Assembly: GCA_934667425.1 (NCBI GenBank)
Contig: CAKULV010000023.1
Location: forward strand, 1-48,187
Direction: 5' to 3'
Source: an uncultured Kiritimatiellota bacterium
GTDB lineage: Bacteria; Verrucomicrobiota; Kiritimatiellia; RFP12; UBA1067
DNA length: 48,187 nt
Shown: positions 16,479 to 25,149 of the stretch, piece after piece
Layout of the letters: each line of letters begins with the position of its first letter
How positions within the stretch are numbered: position 1 is the stretch's first letter
Position numbers and translations under genes: made by a program
The notes under the pieces: model-generated
The model's database searches: none
What the model was told of the DNA's origin: nothing
Seen by the model: only the letters and a program-made list of their open reading frames with translations

Positions 16479-19421
16479 ATGGCGCACCAATCTGGAGAAG
16501 CGTTCGACGGAAAGCCGTGTGCGAGAAATCCGCACGTACGGTTTGACGAGGGGGAAGTCGCACCGGCGGCAACGCCGAGGCGTGGGTCTCTACTCTACAA
16601 CGCATATTCCTTATTAAGGGCACGAGGTCCGTTCCTGTGCATGGCCGCGCTCGGGGTGCTTGCGGTGCCGGCCGCGACTGAAATGAAGGCGACGGCGGAA
16701 GGCATTGTCGTCAACGTCGACCCCGGCCAGACGGCGACGTGGGCCAGCCTGTTTCCCGCGTCCGGCCTGACGGCGCAGGACTGTGCGGGCAAGCTGCTCG
16801 TGAAGACGGGTGCGGGCACGTTTGACCCGGACGGGGACGCGATTCGGGTCGCGGGGATCTCCGGCGTTGAGATCCGCGAGGGCCTCTATGTGGCGACGGT
16901 CGATGCGGAACTCGGCGCCGAGAAGGGGGCCGTGACGGTCAAGTCCGGCGCGACGCTCGTCCTTGACCGCGAACCTGACCGCGTAAACGACGTGAACGTG
17001 AAGAGCCGCACGCTGACGGTCGAGGGGCACGGAAGCTCGCCCGAATGCCCGGCTGTCCGCATCGTTGGCGGCGGATGGAATAAGCTTGACACGGTGAGCT
17101 GGGTGCTTTCCGGCGATGCGTCTGTCTATCTCACGGCTGGCGAAGTCTGGCCGTTGCGCTATTCGGAAGTCACGATGAACGGGCACGCCTTGACCTTGTC
17201 CGGCGCTAAGTACACTTTCAGGAATGGCGGGCGCTGGCGGGGCGCGGGCCGCGTGAACGTTGGCGAGGGAGCGAAGCTGGAGACATGGCCCAAGGACAAG
17301 GTTGATTGGTGGGATTTCGCCTCCGTGGACGGAACGCGCCCCGTCTTCTCCTTCGCGGCAGGCTCCACGTTCATGCCGAAGAGCGCCGACGTCTTTGACT
17401 TCGTGAAGAAGTTCGAGTTCGCGCACACTGCGACGCTTGCGCCGCAGTCGGAAGGGACCGCCTGCGCAATCGACGAGCTGACGGGCACGCCGTCCGTGAC
17501 GGCAAACGCGGCCCTGCTGACAGTCGGGAGGAAGCTCGCGGTCCCGGCGACGGACGTCCTTTCGGGGCTCGCGCTGACGGTGGCCGGGCGCCTCTCCTTC
17601 CCCGACGGGTGCGTCCTTGAAATCGCGGGCTTCTCGCGCGACCTGATCCGGCTGCCGTCCGGCGAGGCGCGGACGGTGGCGACGGCGGAGGAGATTGTCG
17701 GCACGCCGGCCCTCTCCGGCTTCGCGGCGGCGTACTTCACGCTGACGAACACGGGAATGACGCTGGCGCTGACGCGAAAGCACCATGCGGGCCCGATCGT
17801 GTTCATGGGCGAGGACTGGGGCGTGACGCCCGGCGAGGAGAGCGCGGCGGCGAACGCGGCGGCGGTCGCCGCCCGCCTGTCGGGCCTTGCGGATCATTCG
17901 ATCGTCCTGATCGAGCCGGGCGAGTACTGGTTTGGCGAGAGCCTTGACCTGTCCGCGCTGACGGCACGCGGCGTGGCCTTCAGGAGCGAGGACCACGAGA
18001 ATCCGGCCGTCCTCCGCTCGGGCGTCAGGGTCGGCGCGGCGCGGGAGGTCGAGATCGCGTCGGTCGTCATCGCGGGCACGGCCGGGCCTGCCGTTGTCGC
18101 GAACGGGACGCAGGGCCTGACGGTCCGCGACTGCCGCCTGGAGAATGTCGCGGGGGCCTGGTCGGACGGGAAGTCCTATCCGCTCGCCTTTGCGGACGTG
18201 GCGGACCTGCTGGTCGTAGGCGGCGTCCATTCGTTTGCGGCGTCGCCCGCCTGGGCGGGCCAGGCCTTCCTCGCGAGAGGCTCGCAACAGGCGGCGAGCG
18301 AGGTGCAGGCGGGCGGCTTCGTCGTGTCGGCCGCCCCGGGCGAGACGAAGACGTGGGCGCAGGCCGTTGCGGCGTCGGGGCTTGCGGATGCCGCGTTCAG
18401 GGGCAAGCGCCTCGTCAAGGTCGGCGCGGGCGAGTTCTACCCGAAAGGCGAGGGCGCGGCCATGCAGGCGGCGGGCGTCTCGAACGTCCTCGTCCGCGCG
18501 GGCCGGTACGCCGCAAGGGAGGACGCGGAGCTTGGCGCGGCAAAAGGCGACGTGACGGTCGAAAGCGGGGCGACCCTTGTCCTGACGGGCGGGTCGAAGA
18601 ATCTCATCAGCCGGACGGTTGAAGTCGCCGGCTCGGGAACGTCGCCGGAATACCCGGCCGTGCGCACCGAGAGCGCGTACCGTGACCTGGTGGATGAGGC
18701 GAATTGGCGGCTGGCCGCAGACGCGGCGTTCTACAACGCGAGCACGGGCACGGGGGACTACTCGGCCGCGCTCTTCAACTACTCGACGGTCCGCGCGAAT
18801 GGCCATGTCCTGACCTTGAACGGCGTCGCGGGCTCCGTCTATCGCGTCCGCAACGGCCTGTTCTGGCACGATGGGGGCGGCCTTGTCGTCGGCACGGGCG
18901 TCCGGCTGCAGGCCGACAAGGACGCCGGGGCCGGGAATTGGTGGCAGTACGCGCTGAAGGGCGGCTCGGCGCCCGAGCTGGTCGTCCGGGACGGCGCGGC
19001 GCTCGTGCCGGAGACGGCGGATGCGTTCAAGCTGTTCACGCGTCTCTCGTTCGAGGGCTCGTCCGCGCTAAGCCCCATGTCCGGCATGGGCATCGTCCTG
19101 GACGCGCTGACGGGCGTCCCGACCCTCTCGGCGGACGTTCAGGCGCTCACGGTCAACGTGTCGTATGCGCTGCGCGCGGCTGACGTCGCGGCGGACAGGT
19201 ACCTGGACTGCCCGGGCGCGCTGACGTTCGGCAAGTCGGCCGTCATCGACGTCGACGTCCCGGACGGGCTCGGGGGCAAGGTCGCCTTCCGCGCCCAAGG
19301 CGGCGTGAGCGGCAGGCCGAGGACGTCCGACCGGATTCGCGCGGCCGGGCTGCGCGTCGCGCCGCGCGACGCGCAATCCTGGGCCTTCACGGGCCGCGGC
19401 TTCCTGCTGGTCGTGCGGTAG
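16479..19421 (+). CDS. Large secreted beta-helix-like protein with internal duplication and intron-derived N-terminus
   Basis: 980 residues. The ATG at 16479 follows GGAGGAGGG and a good promoter. Residues of about 6-41 are translated from DNA that looks like a group II intron RNA segment. A hydrophobic stretch (about residues 50-66, after R-A-R) then resembles a signal peptide whose own start codon is missing; the only other in-frame start, ATG 16640, would cut it short. Two similar modules follow, beginning near residues 71 and 608, sharing the K-x-G-A-G-x-F, D-A-E-L-G-A-x-K-G and V-x-S-G-A-T-L-V-L patterns. Between them (about 450-600) is a segment with repeated short strands like parallel beta-helix proteins. 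DNA is about two-thirds GC, like the two genes after it. I infer a cell-surface or secreted carbohydrate-binding or adhesin-like protein; no catalytic motif is recognised. Confidence 0.75.
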   Translation: MAHQSGEAFDGKPCARNPHVRFDEGEVAPAATPRRGSLLYNAYSLLRARGPFLCMAALGVLAVPAATEMKATAEGIVVNVDPGQTATWASLFPASGLTAQDCAGKLLVKTGAGTFDPDGDAIRVAGISGVEIREGLYVATVDAELGAEKGAVTVKSGATLVLDREPDRVNDVNVKSRTLTVEGHGSSPECPAVRIVGGGWNKLDTVSWVLSGDASVYLTAGEVWPLRYSEVTMNGHALTLSGAKYTFRNGGRWRGAGRVNVGEGAKLETWPKDKVDWWDFASVDGTRPVFSFAAGSTFMPKSADVFDFVKKFEFAHTATLAPQSEGTACAIDELTGTPSVTANAALLTVGRKLAVPATDVLSGLALTVAGRLSFPDGCVLEIAGFSRDLIRLPSGEARTVATAEEIVGTPALSGFAAAYFTLTNTGMTLALTRKHHAGPIVFMGEDWGVTPGEESAAANAAAVAARLSGLADHSIVLIEPGEYWFGESLDLSALTARGVAFRSEDHENPAVLRSGVRVGAAREVEIASVVIAGTAGPAVVANGTQGLTVRDCRLENVAGAWSDGKSYPLAFADVADLLVVGGVHSFAASPAWAGQAFLARGSQQAASEVQAGGFVVSAAPGETKTWAQAVAASGLADAAFRGKRLVKVGAGEFYPKGEGAAMQAAGVSNVLVRAGRYAAREDAELGAAKGDVTVESGATLVLTGGSKNLISRTVEVAGSGTSPEYPAVRTESAYRDLVDEANWRLAADAAFYNASTGTGDYSAALFNYSTVRANGHVLTLNGVAGSVYRVRNGLFWHDGGGLVVGTGVRLQADKDAGAGNWWQYALKGGSAPELVVRDGAALVPETADAFKLFTRLSFEGSSALSPMSGMGIVLDALTGVPTLSADVQALTVNVSYALRAADVAADRYLDCPGALTFGKSAVIDVDVPDGLGGKVAFRAQGGVSGRPRTSDRIRAAGLRVAPRDAQSWAFTGRGFLLVVR
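16494..16600 (+). mobile_element. Group II intron-like RNA fragment (end of domain I to domain III)
   Basis: The stretch contains AGCCGTGTGCG-loop-CGCACGTACGGTT, the well-known stem that precedes domain IV in bacterial group II introns, including the characteristic AC bulge. A second stem, CGGCG-GCAA-CGCCG (16564-16577), is capped by a GNRA tetraloop, and then GGTCTCTACTCTAC follows, as at the domain III end. No reverse transcriptase, domain V or domain VI is found nearby. The fragment is read as protein in the plus-strand gene starting at 16479. Confidence 0.65.
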
Positions 19422-19434
19422 GGGAGCGGAAACC

Positions 19435-21168
19435 ATGAAGACGAAGAGCGTGACAGGCGCTGCCGTCCTTTCGCTTCTGGGGCTTGTCGGGTTTTCCGGC
19501 GAGACCGGGTGGCGCGTGGCCTATCGGCATGACATGATGACCGAAGACGGCTGGTCGGCGGTTTCCTACGAGAACCGGACGCCCGGGACGTTCGGCGGCG
19601 AGTGGCTGGGGCTCAGGGGCCTCGTCATCGCCGCCGCCGTCACGAATGCGTGCGACACGAGCTGGAGCGTCATCACGAAGCGGCTGGACTTCGGGGACGC
19701 GAAGAGCGTCCGGCTCGCGATCGAGTCGTATGCGGAGCGGCTGCATTTCGGGGGCGAGCGCCGCCGTCGCCGGGCCAACGCCTGGGCAACGTGGCTTGAC
19801 GCGCAGGGAGGCGTCCTGTCGGTCGCGGAGCTGGGCGTCTCAATCCCGCCGGGGCGCAACGACCTCGTCTACGAGGGACGGGTCTTCCCGGGCGCGCGCG
19901 CGCTCCGCCTCAGGTTCGGCTCCGACCAGGTCGACATGAAGCCCGGCGAGCGTCTTGTATTCTCGAACTGCCGGTTCTCGGTGTCAGGCGCGGACGCGCC
20001 CCGTCCGTTCGAGTTCGCCGCCGCGAGGCGCCTGCAGTTCGACGTGCCGCAGGTCACGACGCGTCCGGACGGGGTCACGCTCGTCGACGGCAAGCCGTTC
20101 TTCCCCATCGGGATCTTCGGGATGCGCGCGTGCGACTTCAACGGCAACGACTTCGACACGATGCTGCGGCAGCTCAAGGGAATCGGCTTCAACATGGGCG
20201 GCTCCTATGCGCACCGCCACTCGCGGGAGCTGCAGGAGGCCGCCGAGCGCAATGACTTCAAGCTGTTCGTCGAGGTGAAGAGGCTGGACGAGACGTTCTG
20301 GCGCGATTCGGCGTGCAAGGCCATCCTCGCCTGGTACCTGGCCGACGACACGACGTTCAACACGACGCCATCCGAGCTCTACGCCAGGGACTGCGCGATC
20401 CGCGAGGTGGACACCCGCCGCATCACCTCGCACGCGGACGCCCATGTCGGCGTGGCCGGGCCGGGCTCCAGCTATTCGGCCTACGCGAAGTCCTCCGACA
20501 ACTACCAGCCCGAGATCTACCCGATCTTTCGCGACACGCCGGAGGAGGCGTCGAACTGCGTGGCCGAGGTCATCTTGGAGATGCGCGGGATCCTGGCGGA
20601 CAACCGCCGGTTTGCCGAGGGGCGCGCGAAGTCCGTCTGGCCGATCCTGCAGTACTTCGAGGGCTGGCGGTGGAAGCGCTTCCCGACGGAGGAGGAGCTC
20701 TGCGCGACGAGCTTCGCGGCCCTGACGGAGGGCGCCAGGGGCATCGCTTGGTACACGTACGCGCCCCGGACATGGTGGGAGAAGGGCAAGTGCTGGAACT
20801 GCGGCATCACGTCCTCGCCGGAGCGGTGGGAGACGATGAAGGGCGTCTCGAGCTGGATTGCCGAGCTCGCGCCCGTCCTGGTCGAGCCGACCCCGCGCCA
20901 GCCTCCCGCGCCGGTCATCCTGTCCGGGCCGGCGTCCGCGGCGTACGGCATGCCGACCATCACCTTCCGGCTCCAGGAGAAGGGCTCGGTCAAATACCTC
21001 CTGGCCGTCAACGCGACGCGCGCCCCGGTCAAGGCCGAGTTCGCCCTGGGTCTTGACGGCGTCGCGAAGGTGCAGCGCCAGGATCGCGAGGTGCCCGTGG
21101 CCAACGGCCGGCTGGTGGACGACTTCGCGCCCTTTGGCGTCCACGTCTACGAGATCCGGAGCCGATAG
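19435..21168 (+). CDS. Secreted TIM-barrel glycoside-hydrolase-like protein
   Basis: 577 residues; a signal peptide of about 20 residues (T-G-A-A-V-L-S-L-L-G-L-V-G-F) follows GGGGAGCGGAAACC-ATG, 13 bases after the previous stop. The first 200 residues look like a jelly-roll. From L-V-D-G-K-P-F-F-P-I-G-I-F-G (about residue 217) a (beta/alpha)8 barrel fold seems to start, with F-N-M-G-G-S-Y, W-Y-L-A-D-D, Y-P-I-F, W-P-I-L-Q-Y-F and G-I-A-W-Y-T-Y at strand ends, ending in a small beta-domain. The layout resembles GH5/GH42-like clan A enzymes, but the W-Y-L-A-D-D segment has Asp where related proteins usually have Glu. Substrate unknown. It shares high GC and an operon with the GH31 gene. Confidence 0.7.
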   Translation: MKTKSVTGAAVLSLLGLVGFSGETGWRVAYRHDMMTEDGWSAVSYENRTPGTFGGEWLGLRGLVIAAAVTNACDTSWSVITKRLDFGDAKSVRLAIESYAERLHFGGERRRRRANAWATWLDAQGGVLSVAELGVSIPPGRNDLVYEGRVFPGARALRLRFGSDQVDMKPGERLVFSNCRFSVSGADAPRPFEFAAARRLQFDVPQVTTRPDGVTLVDGKPFFPIGIFGMRACDFNGNDFDTMLRQLKGIGFNMGGSYAHRHSRELQEAAERNDFKLFVEVKRLDETFWRDSACKAILAWYLADDTTFNTTPSELYARDCAIREVDTRRITSHADAHVGVAGPGSSYSAYAKSSDNYQPEIYPIFRDTPEEASNCVAEVILEMRGILADNRRFAEGRAKSVWPILQYFEGWRWKRFPTEEELCATSFAALTEGARGIAWYTYAPRTWWEKGKCWNCGITSSPERWETMKGVSSWIAELAPVLVEPTPRQPPAPVILSGPASAAYGMPTITFRLQEKGSVKYLLAVNATRAPVKAEFALGLDGVAKVQRQDREVPVANGRLVDDFAPFGVHVYEIRSR

Positions 21169-21180
21169 GAGGAGGTTGCC

Positions 21181-22893
21181 ATGCGGGAGACGAGGGGGAT
21201 TCGGGCGGTTGGGGCGATGGCCCTTGCCGGGCTGTTCGCGCGCGCGGCCGTCGCGGCGGCGCGCACCGTCGAGATGCTGCCGGGCGAGGGCTGGTGGGGC
21301 CTCTGCAACGGGTTCGGGCGTGAAATGCCCTTTACGGAGGAGAGCGTCTTCGCCTGCGACTTGCGCGAGAACAACTATGCCCATCCGGCGCAGTCGATGC
21401 TCGTCTCGGACAAGGGCCGCGCGATCTGGTGCGACGAGCCGGTCAAGGTCACGATCCGGGACGGCGCGATCGCCCTTGCCAGCGACGCGGGCGAGATCGA
21501 GGTCGTCGAGCGGGCGGGCGCGAACCTGCGAGAGGCGCTGGAGCACGCGGCGCGGACATGGTATCGCCCCTCGGGCGAGGAGCCGGAGCTGCTCTATTTC
21601 GCCGCGCCGCAGTACAACACGTGGATCGAGCTCACCTACCGCCAGAACGAGAGGGACATCCTCGCCTACGCGCGCTCGATGATCGACCACGGCTTCCCGC
21701 CTGGCGTCTTCATGATAGACGACACGTGGCAGGCGGGCTACGGCGACTGGCGCTTCGAGCCGACGCGCTTCCCCGACCCGAAGGGCATGGTCGAGAAGCT
21801 CCACGGGATGGGGTTCAAGGTCCTGCTCTGGATGTGCCCCTGGGTGTCGATGGACACGCCGGCCTTCCGGCGCATCGCCTGGGGCGTCAACCCGGACGAC
21901 GCGAAGGGCTATCCGTCGAAGGGCGGGTTCCTGAACGTGAGCCGCGAGCGGACGTCGTACGGGATGCCCTATCCGGCGCCGATCCGCTGGTGGAACGGCT
22001 GTTCGGCGCTCCTCGACTTCACGCATCCGAACGCCGTCGCCTGGTTTGACGAGCAGCTTGACGGGCTGAAGCGCGACTTCGGCGTGGACGGCTTCAAGTT
22101 CGACGGCGGCTCCGTCGCGTTCTACGCCGGCACGAGGGACTCGTCCGGCGAGGGCGGAAGCGCGCCGAAGACGTATGCGTTCGACCCGACGGCCTCTGCC
22201 GCGCGGCAGAGCGCCCTTTACGGCATGTTCGCGCTCAAGCACAGGGGAAGCGAGTACCGCAACGTCTTCGGGTTCGCCGGCAAGCCCGTCGTCATGCGCC
22301 TGCATGACAAGCCGCACAAGTGGGAGGCGCTGCGGCGCATCGTCCCGGACATGCTCGCGGCGGGCTTTGTCGGGTGCCCGTTCGTCTGCCCCGACATGGT
22401 CGGCGGCGGCGAATGGAGCACCTTCCTGCCCGGCGCGCCGTTCTCGGAGGAGCTGTTCGTCCGCTCGGCGCAGGTGCAGGCCCTGAGCCCGATGATGCAG
22501 TTCTCGGCCTCGCCCTGGCGCTGCCTTGGCGCGGCGGGCCAGAAGATCGTCTCGGACATGGTCGCGCTGCGCCAGCGCTTCGCGCCGCTCTTTGTCGAGC
22601 TGGCGAGGAAGGCCGCCCGGGACGGGCAGCCGATGATGCGCAATCTCGAGTACGCCTATCCGGGGCGCGGCTACGCCGCGATCAAGGACGAGTTCCTGAT
22701 GGGCGACGACCTGCTGGTCGCCCCGGTCGTCGAGGAGGGCGCGACGGCGCGCACGGTCGTGGTCCCGCCGGGCACGTGGAGGGCCGACGACGGCACGGTC
22801 GTCACCGGCCCGGCGACGGTCACTGTCGCCGCGCCGCTTTCACGCCTGCCGCACTTCATGCGCGTGAAGTCGGCAGGGGCCGGGAATTTCTGA
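21181..22893 (+). CDS. Secreted glycoside hydrolase family 31 (alpha-glycosidase)
   Basis: A 570-residue GH31 enzyme with a signal peptide of about 28 residues, initiated after AGGAGGAGG, 12 bases behind the previous stop. Barrel landmarks: W-I-E-L-T-Y near residue 147, F-M-I-D-D-T-W, L-L-W-M-C-P-W-V, the nucleophile Asp308 in D-G-F-K-F-D-G-G, the acid/base Asp405 in C-P-D-M-V-G-G-G, followed by the E-E-L-F-V-R-S-A-Q segment that precedes the S-P-M-M-Q-F-S loop, and a C-terminal beta-domain with G-D-D-L-L-V-A-P-V. GH31 enzymes cleave alpha-glucosides, alpha-xylosides or sulfoquinovosides from non-reducing ends. The specific sugar cannot be assigned. Export and pairing with the preceding protein suggest extracellular or periplasmic glycan breakdown. 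Confidence 0.9.
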   Translation: MRETRGIRAVGAMALAGLFARAAVAAARTVEMLPGEGWWGLCNGFGREMPFTEESVFACDLRENNYAHPAQSMLVSDKGRAIWCDEPVKVTIRDGAIALASDAGEIEVVERAGANLREALEHAARTWYRPSGEEPELLYFAAPQYNTWIELTYRQNERDILAYARSMIDHGFPPGVFMIDDTWQAGYGDWRFEPTRFPDPKGMVEKLHGMGFKVLLWMCPWVSMDTPAFRRIAWGVNPDDAKGYPSKGGFLNVSRERTSYGMPYPAPIRWWNGCSALLDFTHPNAVAWFDEQLDGLKRDFGVDGFKFDGGSVAFYAGTRDSSGEGGSAPKTYAFDPTASAARQSALYGMFALKHRGSEYRNVFGFAGKPVVMRLHDKPHKWEALRRIVPDMLAAGFVGCPFVCPDMVGGGEWSTFLPGAPFSEELFVRSAQVQALSPMMQFSASPWRCLGAAGQKIVSDMVALRQRFAPLFVELARKAARDGQPMMRNLEYAYPGRGYAAIKDEFLMGDDLLVAPVVEEGATARTVVVPPGTWRADDGTVVTGPATVTVAAPLSRLPHFMRVKSAGAGNF

Positions 22894-23063
22894 ATTGAAA
22901 CAACAAGACAAGGAGAAAGGGTGCGGACACGCTGGCGCGGTCAACGTTCCGGAAGAACGCCCAGGGCGGCAGTACTCTCGATGCGGCGAGGCTTCCTTCC
23001 GGCCAGCAGGGCGTCTGCCTCCGTTTTTTTTTTACCGTGGAAATGCCGGACTGCATCCGGACA
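22894..23063. other. Convergent gap with terminator-like signals
   Basis: A run of ten T residues (23023-23032, plus strand) follows a small GCAG-5-CTGC stem and could end the glycosidase operon. A CCGGA-CTGCA-TCCGG hairpin (23046-23060) lies four bases after the stop of the minus-strand regulator gene and could serve that gene. Neither is a textbook terminator. A GGAGAAAGG-GTG start at 22921 opens a 75-codon frame without recognisable content; I do not regard it as a gene. Confidence 0.4.
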
Positions 23064-23627
23064 TCAGAACGGCATGAAGACTATGCCGTATATCGATGCG
23101 GGCTTGCCATCGGCGCTCTTCAGCGTGTGCTTGACCACGCTGTTGTAGTACGCCGTGTCCCCGGGCTCAAGTACAGTGGTCTCGTTTCCGTACGTAAGCT
23201 CCACCTTCCCGCTGATGCATATTATGAGTTCCTCCCCCTCGTGGGAGGACTGCATCGGCTTTGCGTCTGGCGCGAATTCGACCCTGAAAGGATCCATGTG
23301 GCGATCTGGCTTGCCGATGGCGAGCGAGTAGTAGCTGTATCCCGCCTCCGTCTTCCCGGAATGCGCCACCTTTACGGCATCAAGCTCGTTTGCGCGGGTT
23401 ATTATCGGATCCGGCTTGAACTGGTCGTCCATGAACGTGCCGAGGCGCTGGCCAAGCGCACGCGACAGCTTCGTAAGCACGCCAAGAGCGGGAACGACCT
23501 CGCCCTTCTCGATTGAGTTTATGACATCCTCCGATATGCCGCTCTTCTGCGACAGATCGTATATGCTCATGTCAAGACGTTCACGGTACGTGCGCACACG
23601 CGCCCCGACCTTGGTTTCATTGGCCAT
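23064..23627 (-). CDS. XRE-family transcriptional regulator with C-terminal cupin sensor domain
   Basis: 187 residues. The N-terminal helix-turn-helix is of the Cro/C1 type (about residues 10-65: Y-D-L-S-Q-K-S-G-I-S-E-D-V-I-N-S-I-E-K-G). The C-terminal cupin (about 105-185) contains H-E-G-E-E-L-I-I-C-I-S-G and E-P-G-D-T-A-Y-Y-N-S-V-V-K-H, which would bind a small ligand or metal. Regulators of this build often sit next to the catabolic or activating enzyme they control. This one is divergent from the CoA-ligase gene at 23801, with two promoters back-to-back in the 173-base gap, so regulation of that ligase and of itself is the best guess. Ligand unknown. Confidence 0.9.
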   Translation of the reverse strand: MANETKVGARVRTYRERLDMSIYDLSQKSGISEDVINSIEKGEVVPALGVLTKLSRALGQRLGTFMDDQFKPDPIITRANELDAVKVAHSGKTEAGYSYYSLAIGKPDRHMDPFRVEFAPDAKPMQSSHEGEELIICISGKVELTYGNETTVLEPGDTAYYNSVVKHTLKSADGKPASIYGIVFMPF

Positions 23628-23677
23628 TTCGATTATCCTTTCAATCGGACGATTCCTCGCTCCGCAAAATTTCGCGC

Positions 23678-23706
23678 ATTATATCATTTCCACGCTTCAT
23701 TTGCAA
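23678..23706 (-). promoter_or_regulatory. Promoter of the XRE-cupin regulator
   Basis: Minus strand: TTGCAA (23706-23701), 17-base spacer, TATAAT (23683-23678). The ATG lies 50 bases downstream behind AAAGGA. Confidence 0.65.
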
Positions 23707-23766
23707 AACGGTGAAACCGGCGCGTGTCTCTCCGCGATGGCCAAAGGCAATTCGGCCATTTAATGC

Positions 23767-23772
23767 TATAAT
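23767..23772 (+). promoter_or_regulatory. -10 box of the CoA-ligase/ACT operon
   Basis: TATAAT at 23767-23772, 28 bases before the ATG. The -35 region is poor, which is common for promoters that need an activator; the regulator gene next door is a candidate. Confidence 0.55.
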
Positions 23773-23800
23773 ACACACCCATCAACAAGGATATTGTGAA

Positions 23801-25141
23801 ATGATCTACCCTGTCTTACCTCACGACGTGAACTCTCCGACGCATCCCGTGTCGGCCATGGATTACATGCCCGTGGAGCCACTTCGCGCCCTGCAGCTCC
23901 ATCGTCTGCAGTGGACCGTGAAATATGCATACGAACGCGTACCTCTCTTCCGCAAACGCTGCGATGAACGCGGCGTCCGCCCCGAACACATAAAGACGCT
24001 TGCCGACATAAAGCTTCTGCCATTCTCGAAGAAGATCGACCTCCGCGACGAGTATCCGATGGGCCTTCGCGGTGCCTCGATGGATGAGATCGTTCGCTTT
24101 CACTGCTCCAGCGGGACAACCGGCAAGCCCATCTGCATCCCCAATACCATGGACGACATAGCCGTATGGCAGAACGGAACGATGCGTTGCCTTGCGATGG
24201 GCGGCATCCGTGCCGGAGACGTGCTTCAGGTTTCCTACGGCTACGGCCTGTTCACCGGCGGCCTTGGCCTGCACTATGGCGGCGAGGGGCTCGGATGCGC
24301 CGTACTCCCCGCTTCCGGCGGGAATACGGAACGCCAGGTGATGCTCATGCGGGACCTGGGGGTCACCGCAATCGCCTGCACCCCTTCCTATTTCCTCCGC
24401 ATCATGGAGGAGGCGAAGCGGCAGGGTGTGGATTTCCGCCGCGACACCAAGCTGCGGTGCGGATTCTTCGGCGCCGAGCCGTGGACGACAGAAATGCGCG
24501 ACGCGATCGAACGCGAGACGGGCATAGTCGCGCACGACATCTACGGCCTTACCGAGATAGCGGGACCGGGCGTCGCCGGCGACTGCCAGTACAGGACCGG
24601 CCTGCACATCTGGGAGGACCACTTCTATCCGGAGATCATCGACCCCGAAACGCTTGAGCCTCTGCCAGACGGCGAAGTCGGGGAACTCGTGTTCACTACG
24701 ATATCGAGGTGCGGCACCCCCATGATACGCTACCGCACACGCGATCTCACGAGACTCCACACGGAAGTGTGCAAATGCGGCCGCACAATGCGTGTGATGG
24801 ACAGGATATCCGCCCGCTCGGACGACATGCTCATCATCCATGGCGTAAACGTATTCCCCGGGCAGATCGAGGCCGGACTTCTCAGGGTGCCTGAGGTCGC
24901 GCCACACTATCAGATCGTCTTGTCGTCCACGGACACCCTCGACCTCTTCGAGATCAAGGTCGAGGTTGTACCGGAGGCGTTCTCGGACAACATCCGTGGC
25001 CTTGAGATCCTGCGCCGCCGCGTCTTTGACGCCGTCAAGTCCATCATCGGCCTGTCGCCGAAGATTACGCTTGTCGGTCCGGGAACCCTTCCGCGCAGCG
25101 AGGGTAAGATCAAGCGGGTCATCGACAACAGGAAGAAATAG
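23801..25141 (+). CDS. Phenylacetate-CoA ligase family enzyme (PaaK-like)
   Basis: 446 residues, starting at the ATG behind AAGGAT; a longer in-frame version would begin upstream of the promoter. It belongs to the adenylate-forming family: the ATP-binding loop is C-S-S-G-T-T-G-K-P (about residue 106), followed by F-G-A-E-P-W-T, the Y-G-L-T-E-I-A-G-P-G adenine motif, Y-R-T-R-D-L-T and the hinge R-S-D-D-M-L-I-I-H-G-V-N-V-F-P. These enzymes activate aryl- or acyl-acetates with ATP and CoA. In anaerobes PaaK homologues paired with an ACT protein are often associated with indolepyruvate/arylpyruvate oxidoreductase, generating ATP from aromatic amino acids; no such oxidoreductase is in this window. 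Substrate is therefore inferred only. Confidence 0.9.
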   Translation: MIYPVLPHDVNSPTHPVSAMDYMPVEPLRALQLHRLQWTVKYAYERVPLFRKRCDERGVRPEHIKTLADIKLLPFSKKIDLRDEYPMGLRGASMDEIVRFHCSSGTTGKPICIPNTMDDIAVWQNGTMRCLAMGGIRAGDVLQVSYGYGLFTGGLGLHYGGEGLGCAVLPASGGNTERQVMLMRDLGVTAIACTPSYFLRIMEEAKRQGVDFRRDTKLRCGFFGAEPWTTEMRDAIERETGIVAHDIYGLTEIAGPGVAGDCQYRTGLHIWEDHFYPEIIDPETLEPLPDGEVGELVFTTISRCGTPMIRYRTRDLTRLHTEVCKCGRTMRVMDRISARSDDMLIIHGVNVFPGQIEAGLLRVPEVAPHYQIVLSSTDTLDLFEIKVEVVPEAFSDNIRGLEILRRRVFDAVKSIIGLSPKITLVGPGTLPRSEGKIKRVIDNRKK

Positions 25142-25149
25142 GAGACGCC

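Noticed and set aside
16614..18869. A 751-codon minus-strand frame opposite the secreted protein.
   Set aside because: Arg/Ala/Asp/Val-rich antisense artefact of high GC; no start signal, no motif.
19984..22317. A 777-codon minus-strand frame opposite the hydrolase and GH31 genes.
   Set aside because: Same kind of antisense artefact; the plus-strand genes have signal peptides, catalytic residues and ribosome-binding sites.
22921..23148. A 75-codon plus-strand frame after the GH31 gene with a GGAGAAAGG-GTG start.
   Set aside because: Low-complexity, arginine-rich translation, reading through a run of ten T residues and into the regulator gene; looks like chance.
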